A DNA stretch of 64,000 nucleotides from Methanolobus tindarius DSM 2278 (lineage in GTDB: Archaea; Halobacteriota; Methanosarcinia; Methanosarcinales; Methanosarcinaceae): the NCBI RefSeq assembly GCF_000504205.1, contig NZ_AZAJ01000001.1, forward strand, positions 1,276,879-1,340,878, read 5' to 3'. The position numbers and the translations under genes were made by a program. The notes under the pieces were generated by a model. That model saw only the letters and a program-made list of their open reading frames with translations, made no database searches and was not told the DNA's origin. Positions 52,785 through 61,853 of the stretch are shown piece by piece (within the stretch, counting starts at the first letter, position 1; every line of letters begins with the position of its first letter).

Positions 52785-53681
52785 TTATTTAGTTGTAACC
52801 TGACATCCGTCTTCTGTTACTATGACAGTGTGTTCTTTCTGCGAGACCATTCCACCTGCAACTTCTTTAAGTACAGGATATGAATGAACAATCCCTGCTT
52901 TTTCAAGCTGCATGAGAGCAAAGTCAAGTTGAGGAGTCTTTAACCACCTTTTTGCAAACGGAAGAGTCCTGTGAGGAGCAAGTTCCTTAAGGAGAGCTCT
53001 TGCAGCTGGTAAGCGCACAGGTTTTTTGTTCACCACCTGAAAAATCTCTGTCAACGTTCCGTCCACTACCTTTCCTGCACCATCTGTTGCAAAAGGTTCA
53101 ATAGCTATTATGTCACCTGTTTTGAGTACAACCCCACTGCTCACTCTTTTGTTAGGTACACTTGGAGGAGCATGAGGAATATATTGTGAAAGTCCGTGTC
53201 CTGTTAGGTTTCCAACAGGTTTCAGATCATGTGCAAGAATTGCATCTTCTATAGCTGCTGCAATTTCTGCTGTGCTCACACCATTCTTTACAGTATCAAT
53301 TGCTGCATCAAGCGCATCACTGGAAGCGTTTACCAGATCAGTGTACTTTCCTGAAAGGTCAATTGTGATTGCAGAGTCTGCAATGTAGCCGTCAACATGG
53401 ACACCAAGGTCAAGTTTGATGACATCTTCACCAAAGACGGTTTCATCACCTGCAAGTGGTGTGGCGTGTGCCGCCTCATCATTACGGGATATATTACATG
53501 GGAATGCCGAACCATCAGCACCTAGTTCCACTGCGCGGTTTTCCACAAACTCAGCGATTTCCAGCAGGCTGACACCTACCTTTATCCTGTCTTTTGCCTC
53601 ACTCCTTACCTGTGAGAGTATCTTTCCTGCTTTGAGATATTTGTCAATTATCTCTTCGATCTCCTTAACTTTGTCAGCCAT
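52785..53681 (-). CDS. map: methionine aminopeptidase, type II
   Basis: The 298-residue M24 metallopeptidase removes the initiator Met. The metal ligands are in place: D in LDLGVHVDGY and again in IADSAITIDLS, H in LTGHGLSQY, and E in IAIEPFATDG and the final VIVTEDG context. HATPLAGDE provides the active-site His. The helical insertion (about residues 195-250) and the archaeal length mark type II. The gene lies downstream of an M24 prolidase-like gene on the same strand. Confidence 0.92.
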   Translation of the reverse strand: MADKVKEIEEIIDKYLKAGKILSQVRSEAKDRIKVGVSLLEIAEFVENRAVELGADGSAFPCNISRNDEAAHATPLAGDETVFGEDVIKLDLGVHVDGYIADSAITIDLSGKYTDLVNASSDALDAAIDTVKNGVSTAEIAAAIEDAILAHDLKPVGNLTGHGLSQYIPHAPPSVPNKRVSSGVVLKTGDIIAIEPFATDGAGKVVDGTLTEIFQVVNKKPVRLPAARALLKELAPHRTLPFAKRWLKTPQLDFALMQLEKAGIVHSYPVLKEVAGGMVSQKEHTVIVTEDGCQVTTK

Positions 53682-53712
53682 GTAAAATCTCCTTATAGCA
53701 CTTTAGTTGGCA

Positions 53713-54888
53713 CTAATATACAAATTTCTTTTCCATTTCAGTCAGGTTCTCATGCCCGTCTGCTGTTACAAGAATCAGGTCTTCAAGACGGATGCCACCT
53801 ACATCCGGATAGTATAATCCCGGCTCAATGGTGATGATATTTCCTTCCTCCAGTTCCACATCACTGTTGCCAACAAAGGGAAGTTCATGAATCTCAAGAC
53901 CTACACCATGCCCTGTTGAATGAATAAAACCAACGGGGGAGCCGTCTCTTACTGTATCATATCCTTTTTCCTTAAAAACATCACAAACCTTGTTGTGTAT
54001 GTCGCTGCATTTGACACCCGGTTTTACCATTTCAATACCAGCTTTCTGGGCTTCAAGAACTGCATCGTACATATCTTTTAGTTTGTCGGAAGGAGTTCCA
54101 TGAAGAACTGTGCGGGTCATGTCAGCGTAGTATTTTTCTCTTTTACTGCGAGGGAAGATATCTATGACCACAGGTTCATCTGCCTTTATCGGGCCTTCGC
54201 CCTCCCAGTGAGGATTTGCTGAACCTTTTCCTCCTGCAACGATGGTGCTGTCTGCCTCACATCCATGTTCAAGAAGAGTCATATCGATTTCCTTGCGGAT
54301 CATTTCTGATGTCAGGGCAAAACCACGATAATTGAGTATTCCCTCCACACTTTCAGATTTCCTTATCATTTCTGCAGCTGCCTTCATCGCAGTGTTACAG
54401 GCATCCTGTACTTTCCTGACAATTTTGATCTCAGATTCGTTCTTCTTTGCACGAAGCTGCAGGAATGGACTTTTTACCGCCTGTATGCTGAATCCTTCTT
54501 CCTTGAGAGTTTGGGCAATATGATATGGGAAATCCCTTGGGACTGCAATGTGCCTTGTACCCTCTTTTTGTAGAATCTCAGCGATGCAGTCGCAATAGGC
54601 AAGAGCAGGGTCCTGTCTTTCCTTTACCTTTGACCTGTAATCACAGCCCTGTAAAGTACGAATATCAGAGACCCTGGATTCCAGTTCAGCTCTTCCTTTT
54701 TCCATGTCGGAAATTAGTAGTATTTCACTACCATCTTTAATTTGAATGTAGGTGAACTCGTCTGAAGCTGAAAAACGGGTTGCGTAATAAATATCTGCAT
54801 TGTTCGAATTGCCTACCATCAGATATGCATCTGACTTGTGGCTTTCCAGCGTTTTGGAAATATCGATAGGAACAGTTGATGAGGTCAT
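53713..54888 (-). CDS. Xaa-Pro aminopeptidase/prolidase-like M24 peptidase
   Basis: The 391-residue peptidase has an N-terminal creatinase-type domain (residues 1-150). The M24 catalytic domain contains VVIDIFPRSKREKYYADMTRTV (two Asp), FIHSTGHGVGLEIHELP (His) and ITIEPGLYYPDVGGIRLEDL (two Glu). It probably cleaves X-Pro peptides or dipeptides in peptide turnover. It ends 32 bp before map, so the two metallopeptidases may be co-transcribed. Confidence 0.88.
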   Translation of the reverse strand: MTSSTVPIDISKTLESHKSDAYLMVGNSNNADIYYATRFSASDEFTYIQIKDGSEILLISDMEKGRAELESRVSDIRTLQGCDYRSKVKERQDPALAYCDCIAEILQKEGTRHIAVPRDFPYHIAQTLKEEGFSIQAVKSPFLQLRAKKNESEIKIVRKVQDACNTAMKAAAEMIRKSESVEGILNYRGFALTSEMIRKEIDMTLLEHGCEADSTIVAGGKGSANPHWEGEGPIKADEPVVIDIFPRSKREKYYADMTRTVLHGTPSDKLKDMYDAVLEAQKAGIEMVKPGVKCSDIHNKVCDVFKEKGYDTVRDGSPVGFIHSTGHGVGLEIHELPFVGNSDVELEEGNIITIEPGLYYPDVGGIRLEDLILVTADGHENLTEMEKKFVY

Positions 54889-55100
54889 AATATAATATCT
54901 AGTAGCTACTAGTACAAAATTGTTATCAAATGTCTAATTTGAAGATTACAGAATATATCCTGACATGAATTGTTATTTTTTGACCATAGTTCTGCATGCA
55001 TAATTTGGCATTTATTCATACATTGCCAGGAGTTCTATGAACATAGAATGTGGATATATCCACATTCCGGTTATATACAGCTCCATGAATAGCAACTATT

Positions 55101-55490
55101 ATGCACAACGCAAATCAGTACGTTTCACAGTTCACAAATGTCTCTGACTTCCTCAGGGATATTAAATATATAATACTGTTTTACGTACTGGGAGATTTCC
55201 TGACAACGGCCCATGCTCTTAACTATGGATTCGAAGAGAATGACTTCCTGGCGGCAGTTATGCAGAACTATGGCGTGGGTTCTCTCCTGATACTAAAAAT
55301 CCTGTTCATTGGAATCGTGTACTGGAATTACACAATCCTGAAAGATTCAGATTCAAAATGGACAGATCTATTATGGAGATGGTCAAGGAAAGGAATTGCA
55401 TTCGTAGGTCTGTTTCTGGTGGTAAACAACCTGATGGTCATATTCATGGAATGCAGCCTTGTGCAGATACTCCACACTGTGGCATTATGA
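55101..55490 (+). CDS. small DUF5658-like membrane protein
   Basis: The 129-residue protein has three or four helices. The stretch IILFYVLGDFLTTAHALNYGFEENDFLAAVM resembles the archaeal DUF5658 arrangement, in which the first helix carries an Asp/Thr motif and is followed by a glutamate-rich loop. Function unknown. The stop lies directly before a 37-bp tandem repeat, so the repeat would be in the 3' untranslated region of this message. Confidence 0.72.
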   Translation: MHNANQYVSQFTNVSDFLRDIKYIILFYVLGDFLTTAHALNYGFEENDFLAAVMQNYGVGSLLILKILFIGIVYWNYTILKDSDSKWTDLLWRWSRKGIAFVGLFLVVNNLMVIFMECSLVQILHTVAL

Positions 55491-55500
55491 TGGTAAAAAC

Positions 55501-55611
55501 GGAAAAACGTTCCAAAAACGACGCAAAACGGAAAAATGGAAAAACGTTCCAAAAACGGCGAAAAACAGAAAAACGGAAAAACGTCCCAAAAACGATGAAA
55601 AACGGGAAATC
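55501..55611. repeat. 37-bp tandem repeat, three units
   Basis: The unit begins GGAAAAACGTTCCAAAAACG at 55501 and 55538, and the near-copy GGAAAAACGTCCCAAAAACG starts at 55575, giving an exact 37-bp period. The remaining 17 bp of each unit vary slightly. Each unit contains the palindromic core GGAA-AAACGT-TCC and several AAAAACG words. Reading frames through it encode only Lys-rich low-complexity sequence. There are no unique spacers, so this is not a CRISPR array. Confidence 0.8.
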
Positions 55612-55657
55612 CACCATTTTTATTACATTTTCAACATCTTATCTCTTTTATCATGCA

Positions 55658-55738
55658 TTATCTTGACATGATTCCTGCCAGCAGACCTATAGATATCACC
55701 ATTAAAAGATACAATATTAAAACAAATAGTATCTTCAT
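55658..55738 (-). CDS. possible 26-residue membrane miniprotein
   Basis: The ATG at 55738 opens a 26-codon frame with one basic N-terminal residue, a hydrophobic helix (ILFVLILYLLMVISIGLLAG) and the end IMSR. It ends in TAA. No Shine-Dalgarno site is obvious, and the promoter is uncertain. It shares an ILY...AGI pattern with the ORF at 56465-56572, which is the main reason to list it. Confidence 0.3.
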   Translation of the reverse strand: MKILFVLILYLLMVISIGLLAGIMSR

Positions 55739-56464
55739 GGTAGGAAGGTTGGCTATGGAATTTATTCGTACCATAATATTCTATTAGTGCTTCATTATAA
55801 ATAATTATTGAAGTTAAGCTTCTGAAAACAATGGAAGAGCACTTTGAACTGGATACATGTATAATTAGTGCATAATAGCCGAGAAAATACCTACAGATAA
55901 CATCAAAAGAAGATAGAGAGAAATCATTAATATTAATCTTACTGCTGTGGATTTTCCGCATTTCGTAAACATAACAGTCTACAAAAAGACAGTAGTATTA
56001 TAAATACATTTCTAATTATATCAAACATAGTGTGTTTGACAAACATGTGTGAATACATGAGCTGGAAAAGAGGTGTTGACAGGACAGATGAGCCAATGAA
56101 CACTTATAATTACAGGAAGTCGTTTTTGAAGTAGCATTTGGAGAACACTAGAATAATCGACGGCTTCCATCTGACCTGTCTGACCCCTAGATATAATCTA
56201 TGATATATGAATGTTACGAACATATTTAATAGTAATATTTTGTATGCGCTTTTAATAAGTTATCATAAACCGTACTAAACAAGCCTTGGTACGAAATCAA
56301 AATTGAAATACAAGCGCACATAACTGTTCCCATATAAAAAATGTGAAGCTATATTTTTCCTGCATTTCATATTAAGATCAGGAAAGTGTTCTAACTTAGA
56401 TAAAATATGAACTTACAAAATTTCTCACTTGCCGTACAAAAAGAGTATTTTGAAAAAATGTAAG

Positions 56465-56572
56465 TTATATTCCTGTAATTCCTGCAAAGACCACTATTCC
56501 AAAAAGAAGAGCAATATACAGGATTGCAAGTATCAGTGCTTTGGCAGCAATCAAATTGCCGGAATCATTCAT
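56465..56572 (-). CDS. 35-residue leaderless membrane miniprotein
   Basis: The frame encodes a polar N-terminus (MNDSGNLIAAK) followed by a single helix of about 20 residues (ALILAILYIALLFGIVVFAG) and the end ITGI, then TAA. A TATATAA element at 56591-56597 predicts transcription starting near 56569-56571, at the ATG, so the mRNA would be leaderless. The codon use and clean hydrophobic profile look like a real single-pass membrane protein. I do not recognise a family. Confidence 0.45.
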   Translation of the reverse strand: MNDSGNLIAAKALILAILYIALLFGIVVFAGITGI

Positions 56573-56947
56573 ATGTACCACAATTTAACATTATATACAT
56601 GCTATTTATATGTAGTTAAAATTCAAAAATTATTAAAACTGTATAATAAAGGTAAGTGAATATTGGAGAAAGTAATTAATTATTAAACCAAAAAATACAG
56701 GCACTATGAGAGAAACATATGTAAGCAGGTATAACAGATGAATTTTAGTCGGCTTATGTAAACCATACACCACATAATTAAGTACCAAGAAGAACTGAAC
56801 ATATTTATTAGACCTTTTTTGAAATATATTACTATATAAATTTTATAAAGATTCATATAAATAGTTTAAACATAGAAATAAAAATGTACCATTGATATTT
56901 TTAGAAAATATCGATAGAGACTCATTTACTAAACCGAGTGTGGGAAA

Positions 56948-57490
56948 ATGCAAAATAGAAACATAATAGTAGGCGTAGCCTTGGTATTGTTACTTGCAAC
57001 ACAATCAGTTGCAGGTTGCACTTGTGAATCTCCAGAAGGATGTTATTACATCACAGTCACCGGAGAATATTACACAAGCGGATTTAACACAAATACGATT
57101 GATATTGGCTTAAAAATCAATTATGATGGTCAAAAAACAACCATTGTATATTGGGAAGATCTTGGTAGTGAACCAGCCATAGCACTTGATACTGATAAAA
57201 CTGTAGTCAATATACTATCAGAAGAAAAATGTAAACATTATGTAAAGATAGAGCCTGTGTTCACTGCAAATGGAAATGAATACTCTCCAAGATACTTAAA
57301 ATTATATTTTGACCAAGAACAAATTACAGTGTACCAAATTAAAGAAAAAGGTTTTGAAGACAACAGTATTAAAGCTACAATTAAACCAGTAATATGCAAA
57401 GAGGAAATACCCGAGTTCCCTACGATAGCATTACCTATAGCTGCAGTAATTGGATTGGCATTCATATTCCAGAACCGTAGAGAAGATTAA
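56948..57490 (+). CDS. secreted PEF-CTERM surface protein
   Basis: The 180-residue protein has a signal peptide (IVGVALVLLLATQSVAG), a beta-rich domain with Cys residues near its N-terminus (CTCESPEGC) and another Cys pair near the tail. It ends with the PEF-CTERM signal IPEFPTIALPIAAVIGL plus a basic end (QNRRED). The signal predicts archaeosortase processing and surface display, as for the protein at the start of the window, whose tail is nearly identical in pattern. The function of the core domain is unknown. Confidence 0.82.
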   Translation: MQNRNIIVGVALVLLLATQSVAGCTCESPEGCYYITVTGEYYTSGFNTNTIDIGLKINYDGQKTTIVYWEDLGSEPAIALDTDKTVVNILSEEKCKHYVKIEPVFTANGNEYSPRYLKLYFDQEQITVYQIKEKGFEDNSIKATIKPVICKEEIPEFPTIALPIAAVIGLAFIFQNRRED

Positions 57491-57600
57491 ATCTAAGGGA
57501 ACCACCCTTAGTTCTTTTTTAAAAACATAACATGTAGACAATAAGATAATAGCAGAAGAAATTATTAGGGCATAAATTTTTATTAAAAAGAGAAAATGCA

Positions 57601-57615
57601 CCCGGAAATTCCGGG
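57601..57615 (-). terminator. terminator hairpin after tRNA-Asp
   Basis: CCCGGAAATTCCGGG is a 7-bp inverted repeat with a one-base centre, 14 nt beyond the tRNA-Asp 3' end. On the minus strand it is followed by T-rich sequence. It probably ends the tRNA-Tyr/tRNA-Asp transcript. Confidence 0.5.
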
Positions 57616-57628
57616 ATTTGAGTTTTAA

Positions 57629-57701
57629 CGCCCGAACCGGGATTCGAACCCGGGTCGGAGCCTCGACAGGGCTCCATGATAGGCCTCTACACTATTCGGA
57701 C
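57629..57701 (-). tRNA. tRNA-Asp (anticodon GTC)
   Basis: Acceptor GTCCGAA/TTCGGGC with discriminator G, anticodon stem GAGCC/GGCTC around CTGTCGA, and T arm CCGGG-TTCGAAT-CCCGG. CCA is not encoded. It follows tRNA-Tyr by 85 nt on the same strand and is probably co-transcribed from the promoter at 58000. Confidence 0.94.
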
Positions 57702-57786
57702 ATTAGAGTTAATTTCGCTTGTGAGCACCCCTAAAAGGGCGTTCTTGTATATAAAGCTTTTTGTGAGTTGTTCATGATTTTGAAAG

Positions 57787-57894
57787 TCCCGCCTCCCAGA
57801 CTCGAACCGGGGACATCGCGGTGCCTGCGCGTAATGTGACCATGCACATGAATCAAACTACAGCCGCGCACTCTACCAACTGAGTTAAAGCGGG
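57787..57894 (-). tRNA. tRNA-Tyr (anticodon GTA) with a 35-nt intron
   Basis: The mature tRNA has acceptor CCCGCTT/AGGCGGG, with the C1-G72 pair typical of archaeal tRNA-Tyr, discriminator A, and T arm CCCGG-TTCGAGT-CTGGG. The anticodon stem CGCGG/CCGCG is interrupted after position 37 by an intron at 57823-57857. Exon 1 is 57858-57894 (37 nt) and exon 2 is 57787-57822 (36 nt). Removal would use the tRNA splicing endonuclease at the bulge-helix-bulge formed across the junction. Confidence 0.92.
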
Positions 57895-57999
57895 TCTTAC
57901 AAATCATGCTTCCGCACGACAGTGCCGTGCGATGCAACACTCCAATACGCATAATCATACTTAGCTCTTTCGCCGAAAAACAAGTTTGCACATGCGTAG

Positions 58000-58007
58000 T
58001 ATATAAA
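58000..58007 (-). promoter_or_regulatory. TATA box of the tRNA-Tyr/tRNA-Asp operon
   Basis: TTTATATA on the minus strand predicts transcription start near 57978. This leaves an 80-nt leader before tRNA-Tyr, unusually long for a tRNA, which contains a strong hairpin at 57913-57931. Confidence 0.6.
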
Positions 58008-58069
58008 GAAAAGCATTAAATGCGGCCAAAGTAAAAATCTAGAAAATTAAATAAAATAGGAAAGGCCTG

Positions 58070-58116
58070 AAAAACAAAAATGAAGTTGCCATGTCACTAC
58101 AGGACAGGCGCACTTC
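58070..58116 (-). terminator. terminator of the SAM synthetase gene
   Basis: A long bulged hairpin (58082-58116; outer arms GAAGT/ACTTC, then GCC/GGC and TGTC/GACA) lies 11 nt after the stop. It is followed by ATTTTTGTTTTTC on the minus strand. Confidence 0.65.
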
Positions 58117-58127
58117 AAAAGAAAGAA

Positions 58128-59324
58128 TTAGAAAGTGTCCAGTTCTCCGTTGATAACCATCTTTGTTATCCTGGTTACATCAGAGAGCCAGTCGTCCATT
58201 ATGACCTCAACTTCTGACTTAATAGAATTGAAGTTTGCACCATCAGCAGGAATTATCTGTGCACTGGCTACAAACGGCTGGTCTATTGGCTTACCTATCT
58301 GGGAAAGAAGCTTAATGTAAACATCATCTACATCAGGAACTGCCTTTACGATATCCTTTGCCATCTGGGTTGAAAGAAGATTGTATATCTTACCAATGTG
58401 GTTGATAGGATTCTTACCACTAGTTGCTTCCATACTCATTGGCCTGTTTGGTGTGATGAGTCCATTTGAGCGGTTTCCACGACCTACTGAACCATCATCC
58501 CCCATTTCTGCAGATGTACCGGTAACAGTCAGGAACACAGAATTCTTCTCGCAGTTATCTGCGGCATTGATGAATGTTGTTACTTTACGGTCTGTACGTT
58601 TGAGAGCAAGATCGGTAACATAGTCCACCATTTCTTCCTTGAGGTTAATGTAGTGGTCCATATCATCTATGTACTTACCAACCATACCGCAGCAGATGGT
58701 GAGCTGAATATCATCATTGTCTCTCAGACCCATTACCTTGATATCCGTTCCAATTCCCGGGATTTTCTTCTTGAGATCTGTGATAAGCATTCTCTCTGAA
58801 TCATAAACAATCTGCTCAAGTTCTGAGAAGGGAGCATGGCCTACACCAAAGGAAGTATCATTTGCAACAGGAACCCTGTCTCTCTGGAAAACATCTCTTA
58901 GATCAGATGAACCTGTACCAAGTTTACAGTCAAGGATTATGTCACTCTCAAGGTCAAGGTCAACTATTGTGTTTCTGAGATAATTCTTAGCTGCTTTTAT
59001 CGCAACAGCTTCAGCAGGAATCTCAACACCGTTGAATTCTTTGGTTGCCCTTCCGACAAGCAGAGTATAAATTGGCTGAATAACCTCTCCGCCTCCAAAC
59101 TGAGGGTTTGATCTTCCTGCCACGATTTGAGTTTCATCGGTGTTATGGTGGAGAACCGCACCACATTTTTCGATATATTCCTTACACAGTGCACGGCTCA
59201 TAGCTTCTGCCAGACCGTCGGAGATACTGTCAGGGTGACCTACTCCCTTCCTCTCCACAAGCTCAATCTGCTGTTTTTCCACCGGCGTTTCGATCAGGTG
59301 TTCAACTTTGATGTTTCGCATCAT
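58128..59324 (-). CDS. mat: archaeal S-adenosylmethionine synthetase
   Basis: The 398-residue protein belongs to the archaeal MAT family, which has little sequence similarity to bacterial MetK. It makes SAM from ATP and methionine. Diagnostic regions are [63 protein letters not shown] and [20 protein letters not shown]. The ATG at 59324 is followed by the usual MRNIKVE. It is a monocistronic gene with its own terminator and supplies methyl groups for the tRNA and rRNA methyltransferases nearby. Confidence 0.95.
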   Translation of the reverse strand: MMRNIKVEHLIETPVEKQQIELVERKGVGHPDSISDGLAEAMSRALCKEYIEKCGAVLHHNTDETQIVAGRSNPQFGGGEVIQPIYTLLVGRATKEFNGVEIPAEAVAIKAAKNYLRNTIVDLDLESDIILDCKLGTGSSDLRDVFQRDRVPVANDTSFGVGHAPFSELEQIVYDSERMLITDLKKKIPGIGTDIKVMGLRDNDDIQLTICCGMVGKYIDDMDHYINLKEEMVDYVTDLALKRTDRKVTTFINAADNCEKNSVFLTVTGTSAEMGDDGSVGRGNRSNGLITPNRPMSMEATSGKNPINHIGKIYNLLSTQMAKDIVKAVPDVDDVYIKLLSQIGKPIDQPFVASAQIIPADGANFNSIKSEVEVIMDDWLSDVTRITKMVINGELDTF

Positions 59325-59575
59325 ATTAATCCTCTAGAAGTCAATTAAAAGACAAATGAAAGAAAATAAATCAAATCGATTATGTATTCTTCGCTATATC
59401 AAGAACCTAATAGATATTTAATATTTACCGTCCAAAAATATAACTGATAGTAATAAGTACACGCGTGTTAAATTAACTACATTTTAATCTAAGCTCAGCG
59501 TGAACTCTATATGCTATAAAAGTCTTTCAAAGAACGTTCAATTGATACTGATTATAATTTCACAGAAGGATCCCC

Positions 59576-60430
59576 ATGATACGTATTGCAATACCCAACA
59601 AAGGGCGCTTACATGACCCTACAGTAAACCTCCTCAAAGAGGCAGGCCTGCCTGTACTTGAAGGAGGGACAAGGAAACTTTTTGCCAAAACAACAGACCC
59701 TGAGATCACATATCTATTTGCAAGAGCCGCAGATATTCCGGAATATGTGCAGGATGGTGCCGCAGATGTAGGCATCACAGGTCTTGATCTTATTGATGAG
59801 ACAGAATCCGACGTAGAAGTGCTGCTTGATCTGAAATTCGGCGGTGCAAATCTGGTACTTGCAGTGCCTGAAGATTCAAAAATCAGCTCTGCAGCGGACC
59901 TTCAGGGAATGCGCGTTGCAACTGAATTCCCAAACATCACTGCTAAATATTTCAAAAACCTTGGTGTTGATATCGAGGTTATAAAGGTAAGCGGTGCATG
60001 TGAAATGACACCACATGTCGGAATTGCCGATGCAATTGTTGACATTTCAAGTTCCGGAACAACTCTTGTAACCAATCATCTAAAGATGATAGAGAAAGTT
60101 TTCACTTCATCAGTTTACCTCATTGCAAATAAAAAGACAAGAGCTGACGATGAAAAGATCGAACAGATCCAGACAGCTGTTGAAAGCGTGCTCAGGGCAA
60201 AGGGCAAACGGTATCTTATGATGAACGTTCCTGAAACCGAGCTTGAAACCGTTAAAAAGGTACTTCCCGGAATGGCAGGACCAACAGTGATGAAGGTTGA
60301 GTCTGATAATTCAATACTTGCAGTTCATGCCGTAGTTGATGCATCCAGTATTTTTGCAACCGTTGGAGAGCTCAAAAAAGCAGGTGCAAAAGATATTCTT
60401 GTAGTGCCAATTGAAAGAATGATGCCTTAA
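59576..60430 (+). CDS. hisG: ATP phosphoribosyltransferase (long form)
   Basis: The 284-residue HisG_L enzyme starts histidine synthesis by joining ATP and PRPP. Recognised parts are RIAIPNKGRLHDPTVNLL, DIPEYVQDGAADVGITGLDL, the PRPP loop DAIVDISSSGTTLVTN and the C-terminal ACT-like regulatory domain (PGMAGPTVMKVES, VHAVVDASSIFATVGELKKAGAKDILVVP). The long form acts as a hexamer without HisZ and is feedback-inhibited by histidine. The RBS GAAGGATCC precedes the ATG. hisA follows 10 bp later. Confidence 0.94.
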   Translation: MIRIAIPNKGRLHDPTVNLLKEAGLPVLEGGTRKLFAKTTDPEITYLFARAADIPEYVQDGAADVGITGLDLIDETESDVEVLLDLKFGGANLVLAVPEDSKISSAADLQGMRVATEFPNITAKYFKNLGVDIEVIKVSGACEMTPHVGIADAIVDISSSGTTLVTNHLKMIEKVFTSSVYLIANKKTRADDEKIEQIQTAVESVLRAKGKRYLMMNVPETELETVKKVLPGMAGPTVMKVESDNSILAVHAVVDASSIFATVGELKKAGAKDILVVPIERMMP

Positions 60431-60440
60431 ATGAGGTCAT

Positions 60441-61181
60441 ATGTCATTTGAAGTGATTCCTGCCGTTGATATGAGAAACGGCAAATGTGTGCAACTTGTA
60501 CAGGGCGTGCCCGGTAGTGAAATGGTTTCCCTCGACGATCCGGTTGCTGTGGCAAAAGACTGGGTATCCCAGGGTGCAAAGACCCTCCACCTGATCGATC
60601 TTGACGGCGCCATCGACGGAAAACGTAAGAATGCGCCGATTATCGAGAAAATAGTTAAAGAGTGTAAGCCACTTGGAATGAAAATCCAGGTCGGCGGCGG
60701 AATCCGTTCTTTTGAAAATGCTGCAGAGCTTCTGAACATCGGTGTTGACAGAGTCATATTAAGTACTGCTGCCATCAACAATCCACAACTTGTAAAAGAG
60801 CTTGCAGATGAATTTGGAAGCGAGCACATAAATGTAGCTCTGGATTCAAAGAATGGCAAAGTAGCCATTGATGGATGGAAAAAAGAGTCAGAATTCACAG
60901 CAGTTGAAATGGGAATCAAATTTGAGGAACTTGGTGCAGGAAGTATTCTGTTTACCAACATAGATTCTGAAGGACTTCTTCAGGGTGTAAACACTGCTCC
61001 TACCGAGGAACTGGCCAAATCCGTAAGTATTCCTGTAATTGCATCTGGTGGTGTAACTAAACTTGATGACCTCATTGCACTGAAGAATACCGGAGCAAAG
61101 GCAGTTGTTGTTGGAAGTGCACTATACATAGGTAAATTCACACTTCCAGAAGCGATAAATATTATCAGTGAAGATTTATAA
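60441..61181 (+). CDS. hisA: ProFAR isomerase (HisA)
   Basis: The 246-residue TIM-barrel enzyme opens the ribose ring of ProFAR. It has the N-terminal catalytic Asp in VIPAVDMRNGKCVQLVQG, the phosphate-binding QVGGGIRSFE and VIASGGVTKLDDL loops, and the second catalytic Asp in VALDSKNGKVAIDGW. The trailing VVVGSALYIGKFTLPEA is normal for HisA. GAGGT directly precedes the ATG. It lies between hisG and hisB in one operon. Confidence 0.94.
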   Translation: MSFEVIPAVDMRNGKCVQLVQGVPGSEMVSLDDPVAVAKDWVSQGAKTLHLIDLDGAIDGKRKNAPIIEKIVKECKPLGMKIQVGGGIRSFENAAELLNIGVDRVILSTAAINNPQLVKELADEFGSEHINVALDSKNGKVAIDGWKKESEFTAVEMGIKFEELGAGSILFTNIDSEGLLQGVNTAPTEELAKSVSIPVIASGGVTKLDDLIALKNTGAKAVVVGSALYIGKFTLPEAINIISEDL

Positions 61182-61220
61182 AGAAATCAACTATAGAGAA
61201 TCTAATCAACAGGTGCATCC

Positions 61221-61796
61221 ATGAGAAAAGCAGAAATTTCACGCAAAACCAGCGAAACTGACATCTCCATTGGGATTGAGCTTGATGGAAAAGGCGTTGC
61301 AAACATTAGTACAGGTGTAGGTTTTTTTGACCATATGCTGACTGCTTTTACAAAACATGGAAACTTCGACCTCACTGTAAAAGCCACTGGAGACCTCATT
61401 GTAGATGACCACCACCTGATAGAAGATACAGGTATAGTCCTTGGTCAGGTACTGGCTGAAGCACTTGGAAACAAAGCAGGTATTGCAAGATTTGGAGAGG
61501 CACGTATCCCCATGGATGAAGCACTTGCAACAGTTGCACTTGACCTTGGAGGGCGAAGCTATCTTGTAATAGATGCAGACTTTAAAGCTCCTAAAGTTGG
61601 TGAGTTCAGCACCCAGATGGTAGACCACTTCTTCGAAGCCGTTGCCCAGAATGCAAAAATAAACATGCATGCTCATGTTTATGGCGACAACGACCACCAC
61701 AAAATAGAAGCACTCTTTAAAGCATTCGCTTATGCTCTTAGAAGAGCAGTAGTTGTAGAAGGCGACGAGATTAAAAGCACTAAAGGAGTGCTTTGA
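61221..61796 (+). CDS. hisB: imidazoleglycerol-phosphate dehydratase
   Basis: The 191-residue HisB is the monofunctional archaeal type, without the phosphatase domain of enteric HisB. It removes water from imidazole glycerol phosphate and binds manganese through His-rich motifs: [47 protein letters not shown] and [15 protein letters not shown]. It follows hisA by 39 bp. The operon here contains only hisG, hisA and hisB; the other histidine genes must be elsewhere. Confidence 0.95.
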   Translation: MRKAEISRKTSETDISIGIELDGKGVANISTGVGFFDHMLTAFTKHGNFDLTVKATGDLIVDDHHLIEDTGIVLGQVLAEALGNKAGIARFGEARIPMDEALATVALDLGGRSYLVIDADFKAPKVGEFSTQMVDHFFEAVAQNAKINMHAHVYGDNDHHKIEALFKAFAYALRRAVVVEGDEIKSTKGVL

Positions 61797-61853
61797 TCTT
61801 TACTAATATTCAGAATTATTCTATTTTCAAATATCATAATTCCAAATTCCGTA

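Larger units (their letters stand above)
55612..56947. other. AT-rich intergenic region of about 1.3 kb, mostly non-coding
   Basis: No normal-length gene is convincing; the longer frames are rich in Ile, Lys, Tyr, Ser and Cys with no family resemblance. Two very small membrane-protein ORFs on the minus strand are listed separately. A 29-codon plus-strand frame (56045-56134, starting MCEYMSWKRGVDRTDEP and ending TAG) sits behind the imperfect palindrome CAAACATAGTGTGTTTG near 56025. The rest holds scattered TATA-like runs and may be decayed DNA. Confidence 0.5.

Noticed and set aside
55501-55611. Possible CRISPR array, because of a regular 37-bp period
   Set aside because: The whole unit is repeated with no unique spacers, only three units are present, and no cas genes are nearby.
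55623-55961. 112-residue minus-strand frame
   Set aside because: Composition is low-information (Ile, Ser, Tyr, Asn), there is no promoter or ribosome-binding site, and it overlaps a better miniprotein frame.
56429-56659. 76-residue plus-strand frame with several Cys
   Set aside because: The Cys spacing does not form a regular zinc motif, and the antisense 35-residue ORF has a matching promoter and a cleaner profile.
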